Source: Guyparkeria halophila
GTDB taxonomy: Bacteria; Pseudomonadota; Gammaproteobacteria; Halothiobacillales; Halothiobacillaceae
Reading direction: 5' to 3'
Length of the DNA: 64,000 nucleotides
NCBI RefSeq assembly: GCF_034479635.1
Contig: NZ_CP140153.1
Coordinates: 7,501 to 71,500, forward strand
The translations under genes and the position numbers were made by a program. Under the pieces are notes generated by a model that saw only the letters and a list, made by a program, of their open reading frames with translations, ran no database searches and was not told the origin of the DNA. Below are positions 8,979-16,868 of the stretch, piece after piece; within the stretch, counting starts at the first letter, position 1, and every line of letters starts with the position of its first letter.

Positions 8979-11678
8979 ATGCAATCGACAGGGCAACCGG
9001 ACCCCGACGGTCGATTCGGCGACCAGGTCACCTTCCCGGCCGACCGGCCACTGGCGCGCCAGCTCGAGACACTGAACGAACACTGGGCCGAGGCACTGGC
9101 CGACGAGACCAACGCCCGCGGCTTCATCCGGGAGGTCACCGCCCGCGTCGACAGCGCCCTGCGGACCCTGTGGCAGGACAAGCTCGCCGACACACCCTGT
9201 GCGCTGGTCGCGGTCGGCGGCTACGGTCGCGGCGAGATGTTCGTCCACTCGGACATCGACATCATGGTGCTCACCGCCGATCACGCCCATGACGAGGCGG
9301 TGCAGGCCTTCCTCTATACCCTCTGGGACACTGGCCTGTCGATCGGCTACGCCGTGCGCAGCGTCGAGGAGTGTCTCGAGGCGGCCACCGACCCGACCGT
9401 CTACACCAGCCTGATCGAGATGCGCCTGATCGCCGGCGACGAGGACCTGCTCACCCGCCTCGATGCGGCCATCCGCGATGACGCGGCCTTCGATCCCGCC
9501 TGGTTCTTTGCCGCCAAGCTCGACGAGCAGCAGGCGCGCTACGAGTCACACGACAATGTCGGCACCAAGATCGAGCCGCATATCAAGGAAGGCCCGGGTG
9601 GCCTGCGCGACCTGCACACCATCCGGTGGCTGGCCAACCGCATCGATGGCGCCCCCAGCCTCGCGGCGATGCACCGTCGCGGCGAGCTGCTGCGCGATGA
9701 CGAATACCGGGCGCTGCTGCATGCCGAATCGCTGCTGTTTCGCATCCGGATCGGCCTGCATGGCCTGGCCGAGCGGGCCGAAGAGCGTTTGCTGCTCACC
9801 CACCAGAAAACGCTGGCCGGCGCGTTCGGCTACGAAGGGCTCCAGGATGGCAACCTCGCGGTCGAGCGCTTCATGCAGCACTTCTTTCGCGCCACCATCG
9901 AGGTCGAACGCCTCAATCAGCTGCTGATCCAGCGCTGGCGCGAACGCCTGCACCCCGAGATCCTCGAGCCGATCCAACGGCTCAACCCGCGCTTCGTTCG
10001 CCGCGGCCGCTTGATCGAGACCCGCGATGCCCAGGTGTTCATGCGCTCGCCGACCGCCATCCTCGAGCTGTTCCTGCTGCTCGCCGAGCACCCCGATCTC
10101 GAGGGCATGACGGCCGCCACCGCCCGCCAGCTGCGGGCCAACCTGTCGGTGATCGATGCGGGCTTTCGCGCCAACCGCCATGCCAAGCAGTTGTTCATGC
10201 GCCTGTTGCGCGCCGAGCGCGGCGTCTATCTCGCCCTGCGCAACATGAACCTCACCGGCGTACTCGCCGCCTACATCCCCAACTTCGCCCCGATCGTCGG
10301 GCTGATGCAGTTCGACCTGTTCCACGCCTACACGGTCGACACCCACACCCTGCTGGTGATCCGCAACCTGCGACGCCCCGCACTGCCCGAGTACCGCGAC
10401 GAGAACCCGATCGCCTCGGATGCCTTCAAGCGCATCCCCCGCCCGGAAGTGCTGTACCTGGCCGGGCTGTTCCATGACATCGCCAAGGGCCGCGGCGGCG
10501 ATCACGCCGAGTTGGGCGCATTCGACGCCCGCGACTTCGCCCGGGCTCACGGCCTGCCGCGCGAGGACATCGACCTGGTCGGCTGGCTGGTCGAACAGCA
10601 CCTGCTGCTCTCCTTCACCGCCCAGCGCCAGGACATCGAGGACCCGGAAGTGATCCGGCGCTTCGCCGAACAGGTCGGCAGCGCCGAGCAGCTCGACTAC
10701 CTCTATCTGCTGACGGTGGCCGACATCCGCGCCACCAATCCGCAGTTGTGGAACTCCTGGCGCGACACCCTGCTGCGCCGCCTGTTCGAGCTCACCCACC
10801 AGCATTTCGCCGAGGGCGTGCGCTCGTCCGCACAGATCGTGCGCGAGACGCGCCGCGACGCCAATCGCCAGGGCTCGAGCGAGGGCATGGACGCCGCCAA
10901 GCTGGCCGCCTGGCTGTCGGGCATGCCGGAGGAGTACTTCCTCAGAAACGAGATCGACAACATCCTGCGCCACTCGCGGGTGGCGGTGGATGCCGACCTG
11001 CCCGCCCTGACCATCAACGACGACCCGCAGCACCAGGCGACCCAGATCCTGATCCTGGCGCAGAACCACCCGGCGCTGTTCGCCCACGTGGTCGCCGGCA
11101 TCGACCGGGAGGGCCTCAATGTCCAGTCGGCCAACATCACCGTGATCCCGCGCCCGCTGGTGGTCGAGAGCGGGCTCAATGCCATCGACGGCGACGGCAA
11201 CCGCGAACCCTTGCCCGAGTCCGAGCTGATCCTGCTGGAATTCTTCGTGCTCGACCGCCAGGGACACGCCGTCAGTGACCCCGGCGCGATCGAGGCGCTG
11301 CACGAGCGGCTCGAAGGCGTGATCCAGCGCCCGGAGCGGGCCCTGTCGGTCACCCGCCGGCGCACCCCGGCCCAGCTATCGAGCCTGGACGTGGATACCG
11401 AGGTGGAATTCATTGCCGATGTCGCCCGGGCACGCACCATGATCCAGGTCCTGACCAAGGACCGGCCGGGCCTGCTCGCCGATCTCTCCGACACCCTGTG
11501 GCGCATGGGCGCCATCCTGCTGCACGCGCGCATCGCCACCCTGGGCGAACGCGCCGAGGACGCCTTCTTCGTCGTCGACCAGTACGGCCACCCCATCAAC
11601 GACCGCGAGCATCAGCAGGCGATTGCCGAGGCCCTGATCCACGCCGCCAAGGGCAACGCCGCCGACGGTGACGCATGA
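8979..11678 (+). CDS. glnD: bifunctional [protein-PII] uridylyltransferase/uridylyl-removing enzyme
   Basis: Senses glutamine and adds or removes UMP on PII proteins, controlling NtrBC and glutamine synthetase adenylylation. Domains in order: nucleotidyltransferase (GGYGRGEMFVHSDIDIMVL, about residues 80-98), HD domain (LFHDIAKGRGGDHAE, about 497), and two C-terminal ACT domains (about 690-760 and 820-890, the second containing KDRPGLLADLSDTLW). The 899-aa length is normal. It overlaps the downstream pseudouridine synthase by 4 bp (ATGA). Its substrate pathway connects to the ntrBC genes at 54-57 kb, although glnB and glnA are not in the window. Confidence 0.96.
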   Translation: MQSTGQPDPDGRFGDQVTFPADRPLARQLETLNEHWAEALADETNARGFIREVTARVDSALRTLWQDKLADTPCALVAVGGYGRGEMFVHSDIDIMVLTADHAHDEAVQAFLYTLWDTGLSIGYAVRSVEECLEAATDPTVYTSLIEMRLIAGDEDLLTRLDAAIRDDAAFDPAWFFAAKLDEQQARYESHDNVGTKIEPHIKEGPGGLRDLHTIRWLANRIDGAPSLAAMHRRGELLRDDEYRALLHAESLLFRIRIGLHGLAERAEERLLLTHQKTLAGAFGYEGLQDGNLAVERFMQHFFRATIEVERLNQLLIQRWRERLHPEILEPIQRLNPRFVRRGRLIETRDAQVFMRSPTAILELFLLLAEHPDLEGMTAATARQLRANLSVIDAGFRANRHAKQLFMRLLRAERGVYLALRNMNLTGVLAAYIPNFAPIVGLMQFDLFHAYTVDTHTLLVIRNLRRPALPEYRDENPIASDAFKRIPRPEVLYLAGLFHDIAKGRGGDHAELGAFDARDFARAHGLPREDIDLVGWLVEQHLLLSFTAQRQDIEDPEVIRRFAEQVGSAEQLDYLYLLTVADIRATNPQLWNSWRDTLLRRLFELTHQHFAEGVRSSAQIVRETRRDANRQGSSEGMDAAKLAAWLSGMPEEYFLRNEIDNILRHSRVAVDADLPALTINDDPQHQATQILILAQNHPALFAHVVAGIDREGLNVQSANITVIPRPLVVESGLNAIDGDGNREPLPESELILLEFFVLDRQGHAVSDPGAIEALHERLEGVIQRPERALSVTRRRTPAQLSSLDVDTEVEFIADVARARTMIQVLTKDRPGLLADLSDTLWRMGAILLHARIATLGERAEDAFFVVDQYGHPINDREHQQAIAEALIHAAKGNAADGDA

Positions 11679-12340
11679 GCCCGATCGACCACAACCTGCC
11701 CGCCAACCAGCCACCGGGCGACTGGGCATTGATCGACGAGCGTCGCGATTTCCTGGTGGTGGCGAAGCCCGAACGGATGCTGTCGGTGCCCGGTATCGGC
11801 CCCGACAAGCAGGACTGCCTGATCACGCGCGTGCAGATGGAGTTTCCCGAGGCGCGCATCGTCCACCGCCTCGACTGGGACACCTCGGGTCTGCTGGTGC
11901 TGGCGCGCAATGCCCGCGCCCATTCCTTTCTCTCCAAGGCCTTCGCCGCCCGGGAGGTGGACAAGACCTACGAGGCATTGATCGATGCCCCGCTGGAGCC
12001 GGCCGAGGGACTGATCGATCTCCCGATCGGCAAGGACCACGAACGCCGGCCGCGTTACCGCATCGACCCGGAAACCGGACGCCCATCGCAGACCCGCTAC
12101 CGCCTGGCCGAACCGCTGGAAGACGGCATCCGCGTGATTCTCGAGCCGATCACCGGGCGCTCGCACCAGCTGCGCGTCCACCTGCTGGCCCAGGGGCGCC
12201 CCATCCAGGGCGACTCGCTCTATCACCCCGAGGCCGATCGCCACGAGCGGCTGATGCTGCACGCGACCCGGCTGGCCTTCCCCGACCCGCAACATCCGGA
12301 CGCCCCCAAAGCCGGCTACCACTGCAAAGCGCCGTTCTAG
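11675..12340 (+). CDS. rluA: RluA-family pseudouridine synthase
   Basis: Isomerises uridine to pseudouridine in RNA. The catalytic motif HRLDWDTSGLLVLA carries the active-site Asp, and the C-terminal ITGRSHQLRVHL is the second family hallmark. At 221 aa with no S4 domain, it is closest to the RluA subtype (23S rRNA U746 and tRNA U32), but the target cannot be proven from sequence. The start overlaps the glnD stop by 4 bp. The stop codon is part of a 33-bp palindrome that ends the transcript. Confidence 0.85.
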   Translation: MSPIDHNLPANQPPGDWALIDERRDFLVVAKPERMLSVPGIGPDKQDCLITRVQMEFPEARIVHRLDWDTSGLLVLARNARAHSFLSKAFAAREVDKTYEALIDAPLEPAEGLIDLPIGKDHERRPRYRIDPETGRPSQTRYRLAEPLEDGIRVILEPITGRSHQLRVHLLAQGRPIQGDSLYHPEADRHERLMLHATRLAFPDPQHPDAPKAGYHCKAPF

Positions 12341-12369
12341 CCCGGGTATTTAATGAAATTCCGGGCTAG
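12337..12369. promoter_or_regulatory. 33-bp palindrome between rluA and sdhC
   Basis: Arms CTAGCCCGG and CCGGGCTAG flank an AT-rich centre that itself contains ATTT and AAAT. The left arm includes the rluA stop codon. There is no following T-run, so it could be a terminator without a classical tail or an operator for the sdh operon. A possible -10 (TATAGT, 12391-12396) lies just downstream. Confidence 0.5.
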
Positions 12370-12441
12370 GGCATCTGCCGATCGAGCGCCTATAGTAGCC
12401 AGTAGGCCAACGTTCACGGACGAGGACAGGGCAACCGCGCC

Positions 12442-12840
12442 ATGCCGCCGAAAGATCAGAACAGCCATCGAAAACGTCCAGTCTTTCTCGACCTGCGCCG
12501 GATGCATTTCCCCCCGCAGGCGATCGCCTCGATCGCCCACCGGCTGACCGGCGTATTGATGATCCTCGCGATCCCGCCGGCCACCTGGCTGTTTGCCCTG
12601 AGCCTGTCCGGTCCGGCGGGATTCGCGCGGGCCGGCGAGGTGCTGACGGGGCTGCCGGCACGCCTGGCGGGCCTGCTGCTCGCCCTGGCGCTGGCCCATC
12701 ACCTGTTCGCCGGCATCCGCTATCTGCTCCTCGACCTCGATATCGGCATCACCCGGGTAACCGCGCGTCGCAGCGCGCTGCTGGTCATGGGGGTGGGCGT
12801 GATCGCCGGGCTCGGCCTCTGGTGGGGGCTGTGGGCATGA
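12442..12840 (+). CDS. sdhC: succinate dehydrogenase cytochrome b556 subunit
   Basis: Membrane anchor of complex II that holds heme b and the quinone site. The N-terminal [10 protein letters not shown] and [12 protein letters not shown] segments match the SdhC signature, and [16 protein letters not shown] carries the heme-ligand histidine. Three hydrophobic helices fit the family, and 132 aa is typical. It is the first gene of the operon sdhC-sdhD-sdhA-sdhB-sdhE, with a TGA/ATG overlap to sdhD. Confidence 0.93.
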   Translation: MPPKDQNSHRKRPVFLDLRRMHFPPQAIASIAHRLTGVLMILAIPPATWLFALSLSGPAGFARAGEVLTGLPARLAGLLLALALAHHLFAGIRYLLLDLDIGITRVTARRSALLVMGVGVIAGLGLWWGLWA

Positions 12841-13160
12841 GCGGGCTGGTCGCCTGGCTGATCCAACGCCTCTCCGCGCTCTTTCTCGGCGCGTTCACCG
12901 TCTACGTCCTGGTCTGCCTATCCATGGCCGACGCCTGGTCGCATGCCGCCTGGAGCGGCTGGCTCGCCGCACCGTCCAATGCCGTGACGCTCTGGCTCGC
13001 CGCGCTGGCGTTGCTGCTGCATGCCTGGGTCGGCGGCCGCGACGTGCTGCTCGACTATGTCCATCCGCTCGGCCTGAGGGTCGCCCTGCTGACGGCACTC
13101 GCCGGTTGGCTGCTCGGGTCGGGCATCTGGTTCGGCGCGACACTACTGGAGGTGATGTGA
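12837..13160 (+). CDS. sdhD: succinate dehydrogenase membrane anchor subunit
   Basis: Second membrane anchor of complex II, about 107 aa, three hydrophobic helices. The heme-ligand region is [16 protein letters not shown]. The start chosen is the ATG at 12837, which overlaps the sdhC stop (ATGA); an ATG 15 bp upstream is in frame but lies inside sdhC. The stop overlaps the GTG start of sdhA, so the first three genes are translationally coupled. Confidence 0.9.
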   Translation: MSGLVAWLIQRLSALFLGAFTVYVLVCLSMADAWSHAAWSGWLAAPSNAVTLWLAALALLLHAWVGGRDVLLDYVHPLGLRVALLTALAGWLLGSGIWFGATLLEVM

Positions 13161-14914
13161 GCAAACCACGACAGGTCGACGCGCTGGTGATCGGCGCCGG
13201 AGGCGGCGGGCTACGCGCCGCGCTGCAACTGGCCCGCGGCGAGGCGAGCGTGGCGGTGGTCTCCAAGGTCTTTCCCACCCGCTCGCACACCGTCGCCGCG
13301 CAGGGTGGCGTCAATGCCTCGCTGGCCAATACCCTGCCGGACAACTGGCACTGGCACATGTTCGATACGGTCAAGGGCAGCGACTACCTCGGCGACCAGG
13401 ACGCGATCGAGTACATGTGTCGCGCCGCGCCCAAGGCGGTCCGGGAGCTGGAACACTTCGGCGTGCCGTTCTCGCGCCTGCCCGACGGGCGCATCTACCA
13501 GCGCGCCTTCGGCGGGCAGAGCCAGCACTTCGGCGGCGAACAGGCCGCACGCACCTGTGCCGCCGCCGATCGCACCGGACACGCGATCCTGCACTCGCTC
13601 TACCAGCAGAATCTTGCCGCCGGCACGCACTTCTTCGACGAGCATTTCGCGCTCGACCTGCTCGTCGACGATCAGGGCGCGGTCCTCGGCGCCCAAGTCC
13701 TCGACATCGCCAGCGGCGAGACGACCACCATCGAGGCGCGCACCACCCTGCTCGCCACCGGCGGGGCGGCCCAGATCTACCGCACCAACACCAACGCGCT
13801 GATCAACACCGGCGACGGCATGGCCATGGCCCTGCGTGCCGGCATCCCGCTGCAGGACATGGAGTTCGTCCAGTTCCATCCCACCGGCATCGCCGGCAAG
13901 GGCATGTTGATCACCGAAGGGGTGCGCGGCGAGGGGGGCTACCTGGTCAATGCCGAGGGCGAGCGCTTCATGGAACGCTACGCCCCCCACGCGAAGGATC
14001 TGGCCAGCCGCGACGTAGTCAGCCGGGCGATCGTCACCGAGATCCGCGAGGGCCGCGGCTGCGGCCCGAATCGCGACCACGTCCTGCTCAAGCTCGACCA
14101 TCTCGGCGAGGCGGTTATCCGCGAGCGCCTGCCGGCAATCCGCGAGACGGCGAAGACCTTCGTCAACGTCGATCCGGTCGACGACCCCATTCCGGTGTTC
14201 CCCACCGCGCACTACACCATGGGCGGCATCCCCACCAACCGCCACGGACAGGTGGTCCGCCCGGGCGAAGACGGCAGGGAAGCGCCCGTCGAGGGTCTGT
14301 ATGCCGCGGGCGAATGCGCCTGCGTCTCAGTGCACGGCGCCAACCGGTTGGGCGGCAACTCCCTGCTCGACATCGTGGTCTTCGGTCGGGCGGCGGCGCG
14401 CCACATGCTCGAGCACCTGGCCGCGCACCGCTATCACCGCCCCCTGCCGGAACAGGCCCCTGCCCGCGCGCAGGCCCTGGCCGATGCCATCGAGGAGCGG
14501 GCAACCGGCGAGGCGGTCGCCGCCCTGCGCCGGGAGATCCAGCAGACCATGGAAGACTATGCCGGCGTGTTTCGCCGCCAGGATCAACTGGATCAGGGGC
14601 TCGAGCGCATCCGCCAGCTGCATGCCCGCAGCCGGGAGCTTGCGATCGGCGATCATGGCCGCGTGTTCAACACCGCGCGGATCGAGGCACTGGAACTGGT
14701 CAATCTCGCCGACGTGGCACTGGCGGCGATCACCGCGGCGGCCGCGCGGACGGAAAGCCGCGGCGCGCACTCCCGGGTCGACCACCCCGACCGCGACGAC
14801 GAGCACTGGCTGGTGCACAGCCTGTTCTCGCTCGAGCGCGGCATGCGTTACAAGCCGGTGCGGACCACCCCGCTGACGGTGGACTCATTCCCGCCCAAAC
14901 CGAGGGTCTACTGA
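13157..14914 (+). CDS. sdhA: succinate dehydrogenase flavoprotein subunit
   Basis: Catalytic subunit, oxidises succinate to fumarate using covalent FAD. It has an N-terminal dinucleotide motif [11 protein letters not shown], the FAD-linking His in [11 protein letters not shown], and the substrate-site segments [10 protein letters not shown] and [13 protein letters not shown]. At 585 aa it is a normal length. The GTG start at 13157 overlaps the sdhD stop and has GGAGG 4 bp upstream. The TGA stop (14912-14914) shares its A with an ATG at 14914, where an R2 palindromic element is inserted before sdhB. Confidence 0.96.
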   Translation: MSKPRQVDALVIGAGGGGLRAALQLARGEASVAVVSKVFPTRSHTVAAQGGVNASLANTLPDNWHWHMFDTVKGSDYLGDQDAIEYMCRAAPKAVRELEHFGVPFSRLPDGRIYQRAFGGQSQHFGGEQAARTCAAADRTGHAILHSLYQQNLAAGTHFFDEHFALDLLVDDQGAVLGAQVLDIASGETTTIEARTTLLATGGAAQIYRTNTNALINTGDGMAMALRAGIPLQDMEFVQFHPTGIAGKGMLITEGVRGEGGYLVNAEGERFMERYAPHAKDLASRDVVSRAIVTEIREGRGCGPNRDHVLLKLDHLGEAVIRERLPAIRETAKTFVNVDPVDDPIPVFPTAHYTMGGIPTNRHGQVVRPGEDGREAPVEGLYAAGECACVSVHGANRLGGNSLLDIVVFGRAAARHMLEHLAAHRYHRPLPEQAPARAQALADAIEERATGEAVAALRREIQQTMEDYAGVFRRQDQLDQGLERIRQLHARSRELAIGDHGRVFNTARIEALELVNLADVALAAITAAAARTESRGAHSRVDHPDRDDEHWLVHSLFSLERGMRYKPVRTTPLTVDSFPPKPRVY

Positions 14915-15228
14915 TGGGGACCTCGAATAACCTGCTACGCCACCCGACTGCGGCGTCACGTGCGGACTCGGGACATCCGTGTCCCTCGCAAGCGCAAGCG
15001 AGACTTGCGTACGGAATGGCATCCGGGCCATTCCATCGCTCGCTCCTCTCGATTCGCTGGGAGCGCATCGAGGCGCACGTAGTGCGCTCGGAGACTGCAG
15101 GCCATGGATGGCCTGCATCCACCTATCTTTTTGATATGTCTCGTCGCTCGCTGAATGCGAAGCAGGCGCAAGCCAGCGGCTCCTTGCACTCGGGCGGCTC
15201 GCTACGGTTTTTCGAGGTCCCCAGATGA
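14914..15228 (+). CDS. element-encoded open frame bridging sdhA and sdhB
   Basis: An uninterrupted 104-codon frame that begins with the ATG overlapping the sdhA stop (TGATG) and ends with the TGA overlapping the sdhB start (ATGA). The peptide (starts [17 protein letters not shown], ends SLRFFEVPR) matches no family I know. Its ends resemble the peptide read from R2 copy B in another frame relative to the neighbouring genes (TSKNLLRHPIAASRA). It is probably translated only to carry ribosomes across the insertion; a functional product is unproven. Confidence 0.3.
   Translation: MGTSNNLLRHPTAASRADSGHPCPSQAQARLAYGMASGPFHRSLLSIRWERIEAHVVRSETAGHGWPASTYLFDMSRRSLNAKQAQASGSLHSGGSLRFFEVPR
14917..15222 (+). 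repeat. R2 palindromic element, copy A (between sdhA and sdhB)
   Basis: A 306-bp insertion with self-complementary ends: GGGGACCTCGAAnAACC at the left and its complement at the right, with a further imperfect match into GCCnCCCGAnTGC. The interior contains several small hairpins, for example GCAGGCCAT/ATGGCCTGC near 15097 and GGGACA/TGTCCC near 14970. Copy B at 50621-50760 shares both ends and the segment TTTGATATGTCTCGTCGCT, and lacks about 165 bp of the interior. GATG occurs directly before and after the element, suggesting a short target duplication at the former sdhA stop/sdhB start overlap. Confidence 0.8.
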
Positions 15229-15977
15229 GCGAATGGCAGCCGATCCGCGTGTTCAAACGCCCCGGCCCGCGCGACGGGCGGATGCGCTTTTCCCTCTACC
15301 GCTACGATCCGGAAAGCAGCGAGGCGCCCCACCAGCAGGCATACGTCCTCGACGACCTGTCTCCCGACGACATGCTGCTCGACGCGCTGTTACGCCTGCG
15401 CGAGATCGACGAGACACTCGGCTTTCGCCGCTCCTGCGGCGAGGGGGTCTGCGGCTCGGACGCGATGAACATCAACGGGCGCAACGGGCTGGCCTGCATC
15501 ACCCGGCTGGGCGAACTGACCGAGCCGGTGGTCATCCGGCCACTACCGGGCATGCCGGTGATCCGCGACCTGGTCGTCGACATGGGCAACTTCCACCACC
15601 AATACCAGCGGGTCGAACCCTGGCTGCAGGCGGATGCCCCGCCACCGGACCGGGAGCAGGCGCAAACGCCCGACGAGCGCGAGCGTCTCGATGGCCTGAC
15701 CGAATGCATCCTCTGCGGCTGTTGCTCGGCCGCCTGTCCGTCCTACTGGTGGAATCCGGAACGCTTCCTCGGCCCGGCGGCGCTACTGCAGGCCGCGCGC
15801 TTTATTGAGGACAGCCGCGACACGGCCACCGCGGCGCGGCTCGAACAGCTCGACGACGCCTACAAGCTGTTCCGCTGCCACACCATCATGAACTGCAGCG
15901 ACGTCTGCCCGAAGGGGCTGAACCCCACCGAGGCGATCGGCCGTATCCGCCGACGCATGCTGGGCCGACATGTCTGA
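15225..15977 (+). CDS. sdhB: succinate dehydrogenase iron-sulfur subunit
   Basis: Electron-transfer subunit of complex II with three clusters. The N-terminal plant-ferredoxin-like domain has CGEGVCGSDAMNINGRNGLAC ligands for [2Fe-2S] (about residues 68-88). The C-terminal domain has CILCGCCSAACPS and CHTIMNCSDVCPKGLNP for [4Fe-4S] and [3Fe-4S]. At 250 aa it is typical. It is separated from sdhA by R2 copy A, and overlaps sdhE by 8 bp. Confidence 0.96.
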   Translation: MSEWQPIRVFKRPGPRDGRMRFSLYRYDPESSEAPHQQAYVLDDLSPDDMLLDALLRLREIDETLGFRRSCGEGVCGSDAMNINGRNGLACITRLGELTEPVVIRPLPGMPVIRDLVVDMGNFHHQYQRVEPWLQADAPPPDREQAQTPDERERLDGLTECILCGCCSAACPSYWWNPERFLGPAALLQAARFIEDSRDTATAARLEQLDDAYKLFRCHTIMNCSDVCPKGLNPTEAIGRIRRRMLGRHV

Positions 15978-16227
15978 AGGGGACCGCCGTGCTCGCCTGC
16001 GCTGGCGCTGCCGGCGGGGCCTGCGAGAGCTCGACCTGCTGCTCGGCCCGTTCGCCGAGCGGCAATTGCCGCGGCTCTTGCCACACGAACTCGACGACTT
16101 CGATCGACTGCTGACCGCGGCCGACCAGGACCTGCAGGCCTGGTTTCTCGGCCGGGAGCGCCCGAGCGATGACTCCCTGGCCGATCTGGTGGAACGAATA
16201 CGGCAACAGGCGCGTTCATCCGGGTAA
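15970..16227 (+). CDS. sdhE: FAD assembly factor SdhE
   Basis: Small (85 aa) helical protein that promotes covalent flavinylation of SdhA. It carries the RGxxE-type motif as RRGLRELDLLLGPF, followed by a conserved acidic DDFDRLL segment. Its position at the end of the sdh operon, overlapping the sdhB stop, supports the assignment. Confidence 0.88.
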   Translation: MSEGDRRARLRWRCRRGLRELDLLLGPFAERQLPRLLPHELDDFDRLLTAADQDLQAWFLGRERPSDDSLADLVERIRQQARSSG

Positions 16228-16256
16228 ACCCTGGGCGAATGCGACGGAAAGGCGCG

Positions 16257-16670
16257 TTACGCGGAGCCGTTCGTCCCCACCAACTCCACCGCATTGCCGT
16301 CCGGATCACGGAAGAACAACGCATCGCGGCCGGATCGCGAGCGCGTGAAGGCAAGGCCCTTGGCCTCCAGTCGCCCGGCGAAAGGTGCTGTCGTCTCGAC
16401 CCGCAACGCGAAATGCCGGTCACGACCGCCGTGTTCCGGTCGACCGTCGACCCCGTCGGGGTTGGGCAGCTCGAGCAGGTGCAGGGCCTGCCCCCCGCCC
16501 AGGGACAGCCACGCGCCCGGAAAGCCGAGATCGGGCCGCGGCAACTCCGCCAGCCCCAGCACCTCGGCATAGAACGCGCGCGATCGCCGGGCATCGCTGA
16601 CCAGCAGGCTGACGTGGTCGACGCCTTGGACCTCAGGCGGCACATCGAGTCGGTTATCGGCATCAGGCAT
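16257..16670 (-). CDS. VOC (glyoxalase-fold) family protein
   Basis: A 137-aa protein of the vicinal oxygen chelate superfamily: VDHVSLLVSDARRSRAFYAEVLGL at the N-terminus and ALFFRDPDGNAVELVG at the C-terminus, with metal-ligand-type His and Glu residues. It could be a lactoylglutathione lyase-like, dioxygenase-like or resistance protein; the substrate is unknown. I placed the start at the ATG of MPDADNRL (16670), because the longer open frame runs into R1 copy 2. It converges with sdhE. Confidence 0.78.
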   Translation of the reverse strand: MPDADNRLDVPPEVQGVDHVSLLVSDARRSRAFYAEVLGLAELPRPDLGFPGAWLSLGGGQALHLLELPNPDGVDGRPEHGGRDRHFALRVETTAPFAGRLEAKGLAFTRSRSGRDALFFRDPDGNAVELVGTNGSA

Positions 16671-16687
16671 GACTGGCTCCCGGTTAG

Positions 16688-16774
16688 GAGAACGCTGCAC
16701 GATTCGATAGTGCCTCTGCAGGACCGCCCGCATGGGGTTCGCCAGAGGTGCCATCGAATCGTGCAGAGCTTCCC
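16688..16774. repeat. R1 inverted-repeat element, copy 2 (short form)
   Basis: An 87-bp foldback with outer arms containing CTGCACGATTCGATAGTGCCTCTG on the left half and the complementary right arm CAGAGG...ATCGAATCGTGCAG. It equals copy 1 with the nested inner core removed; the flanking GGACCGCC and GGGGTTCGCC remain. It lies between the divergent VOC gene and dapC, so it occupies the shared promoter region. Confidence 0.75.
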
Positions 16775-16868
16775 GAGGTTCTCGCCGCCACTCGCGGCGA
16801 CTGGATCGGACACCTATAATGCCCGGTCGCATCCCGCCCCGTCACCACCCAACCGAACGGCCCCCGGC

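Noticed and set aside
13417-15228. A 603-codon frame overlapping sdhA
   Set aside because: Out of frame over sdhA; only its last 104 codons, after the ATG at 14914, were considered further as the R2 bridging frame.
16239-16868. Upstream extension of dapC by 210 codons
   Set aside because: Antisense to the VOC gene and runs through R1 copy 2; family homology starts at MNPNLDRLHPYPFEKL.
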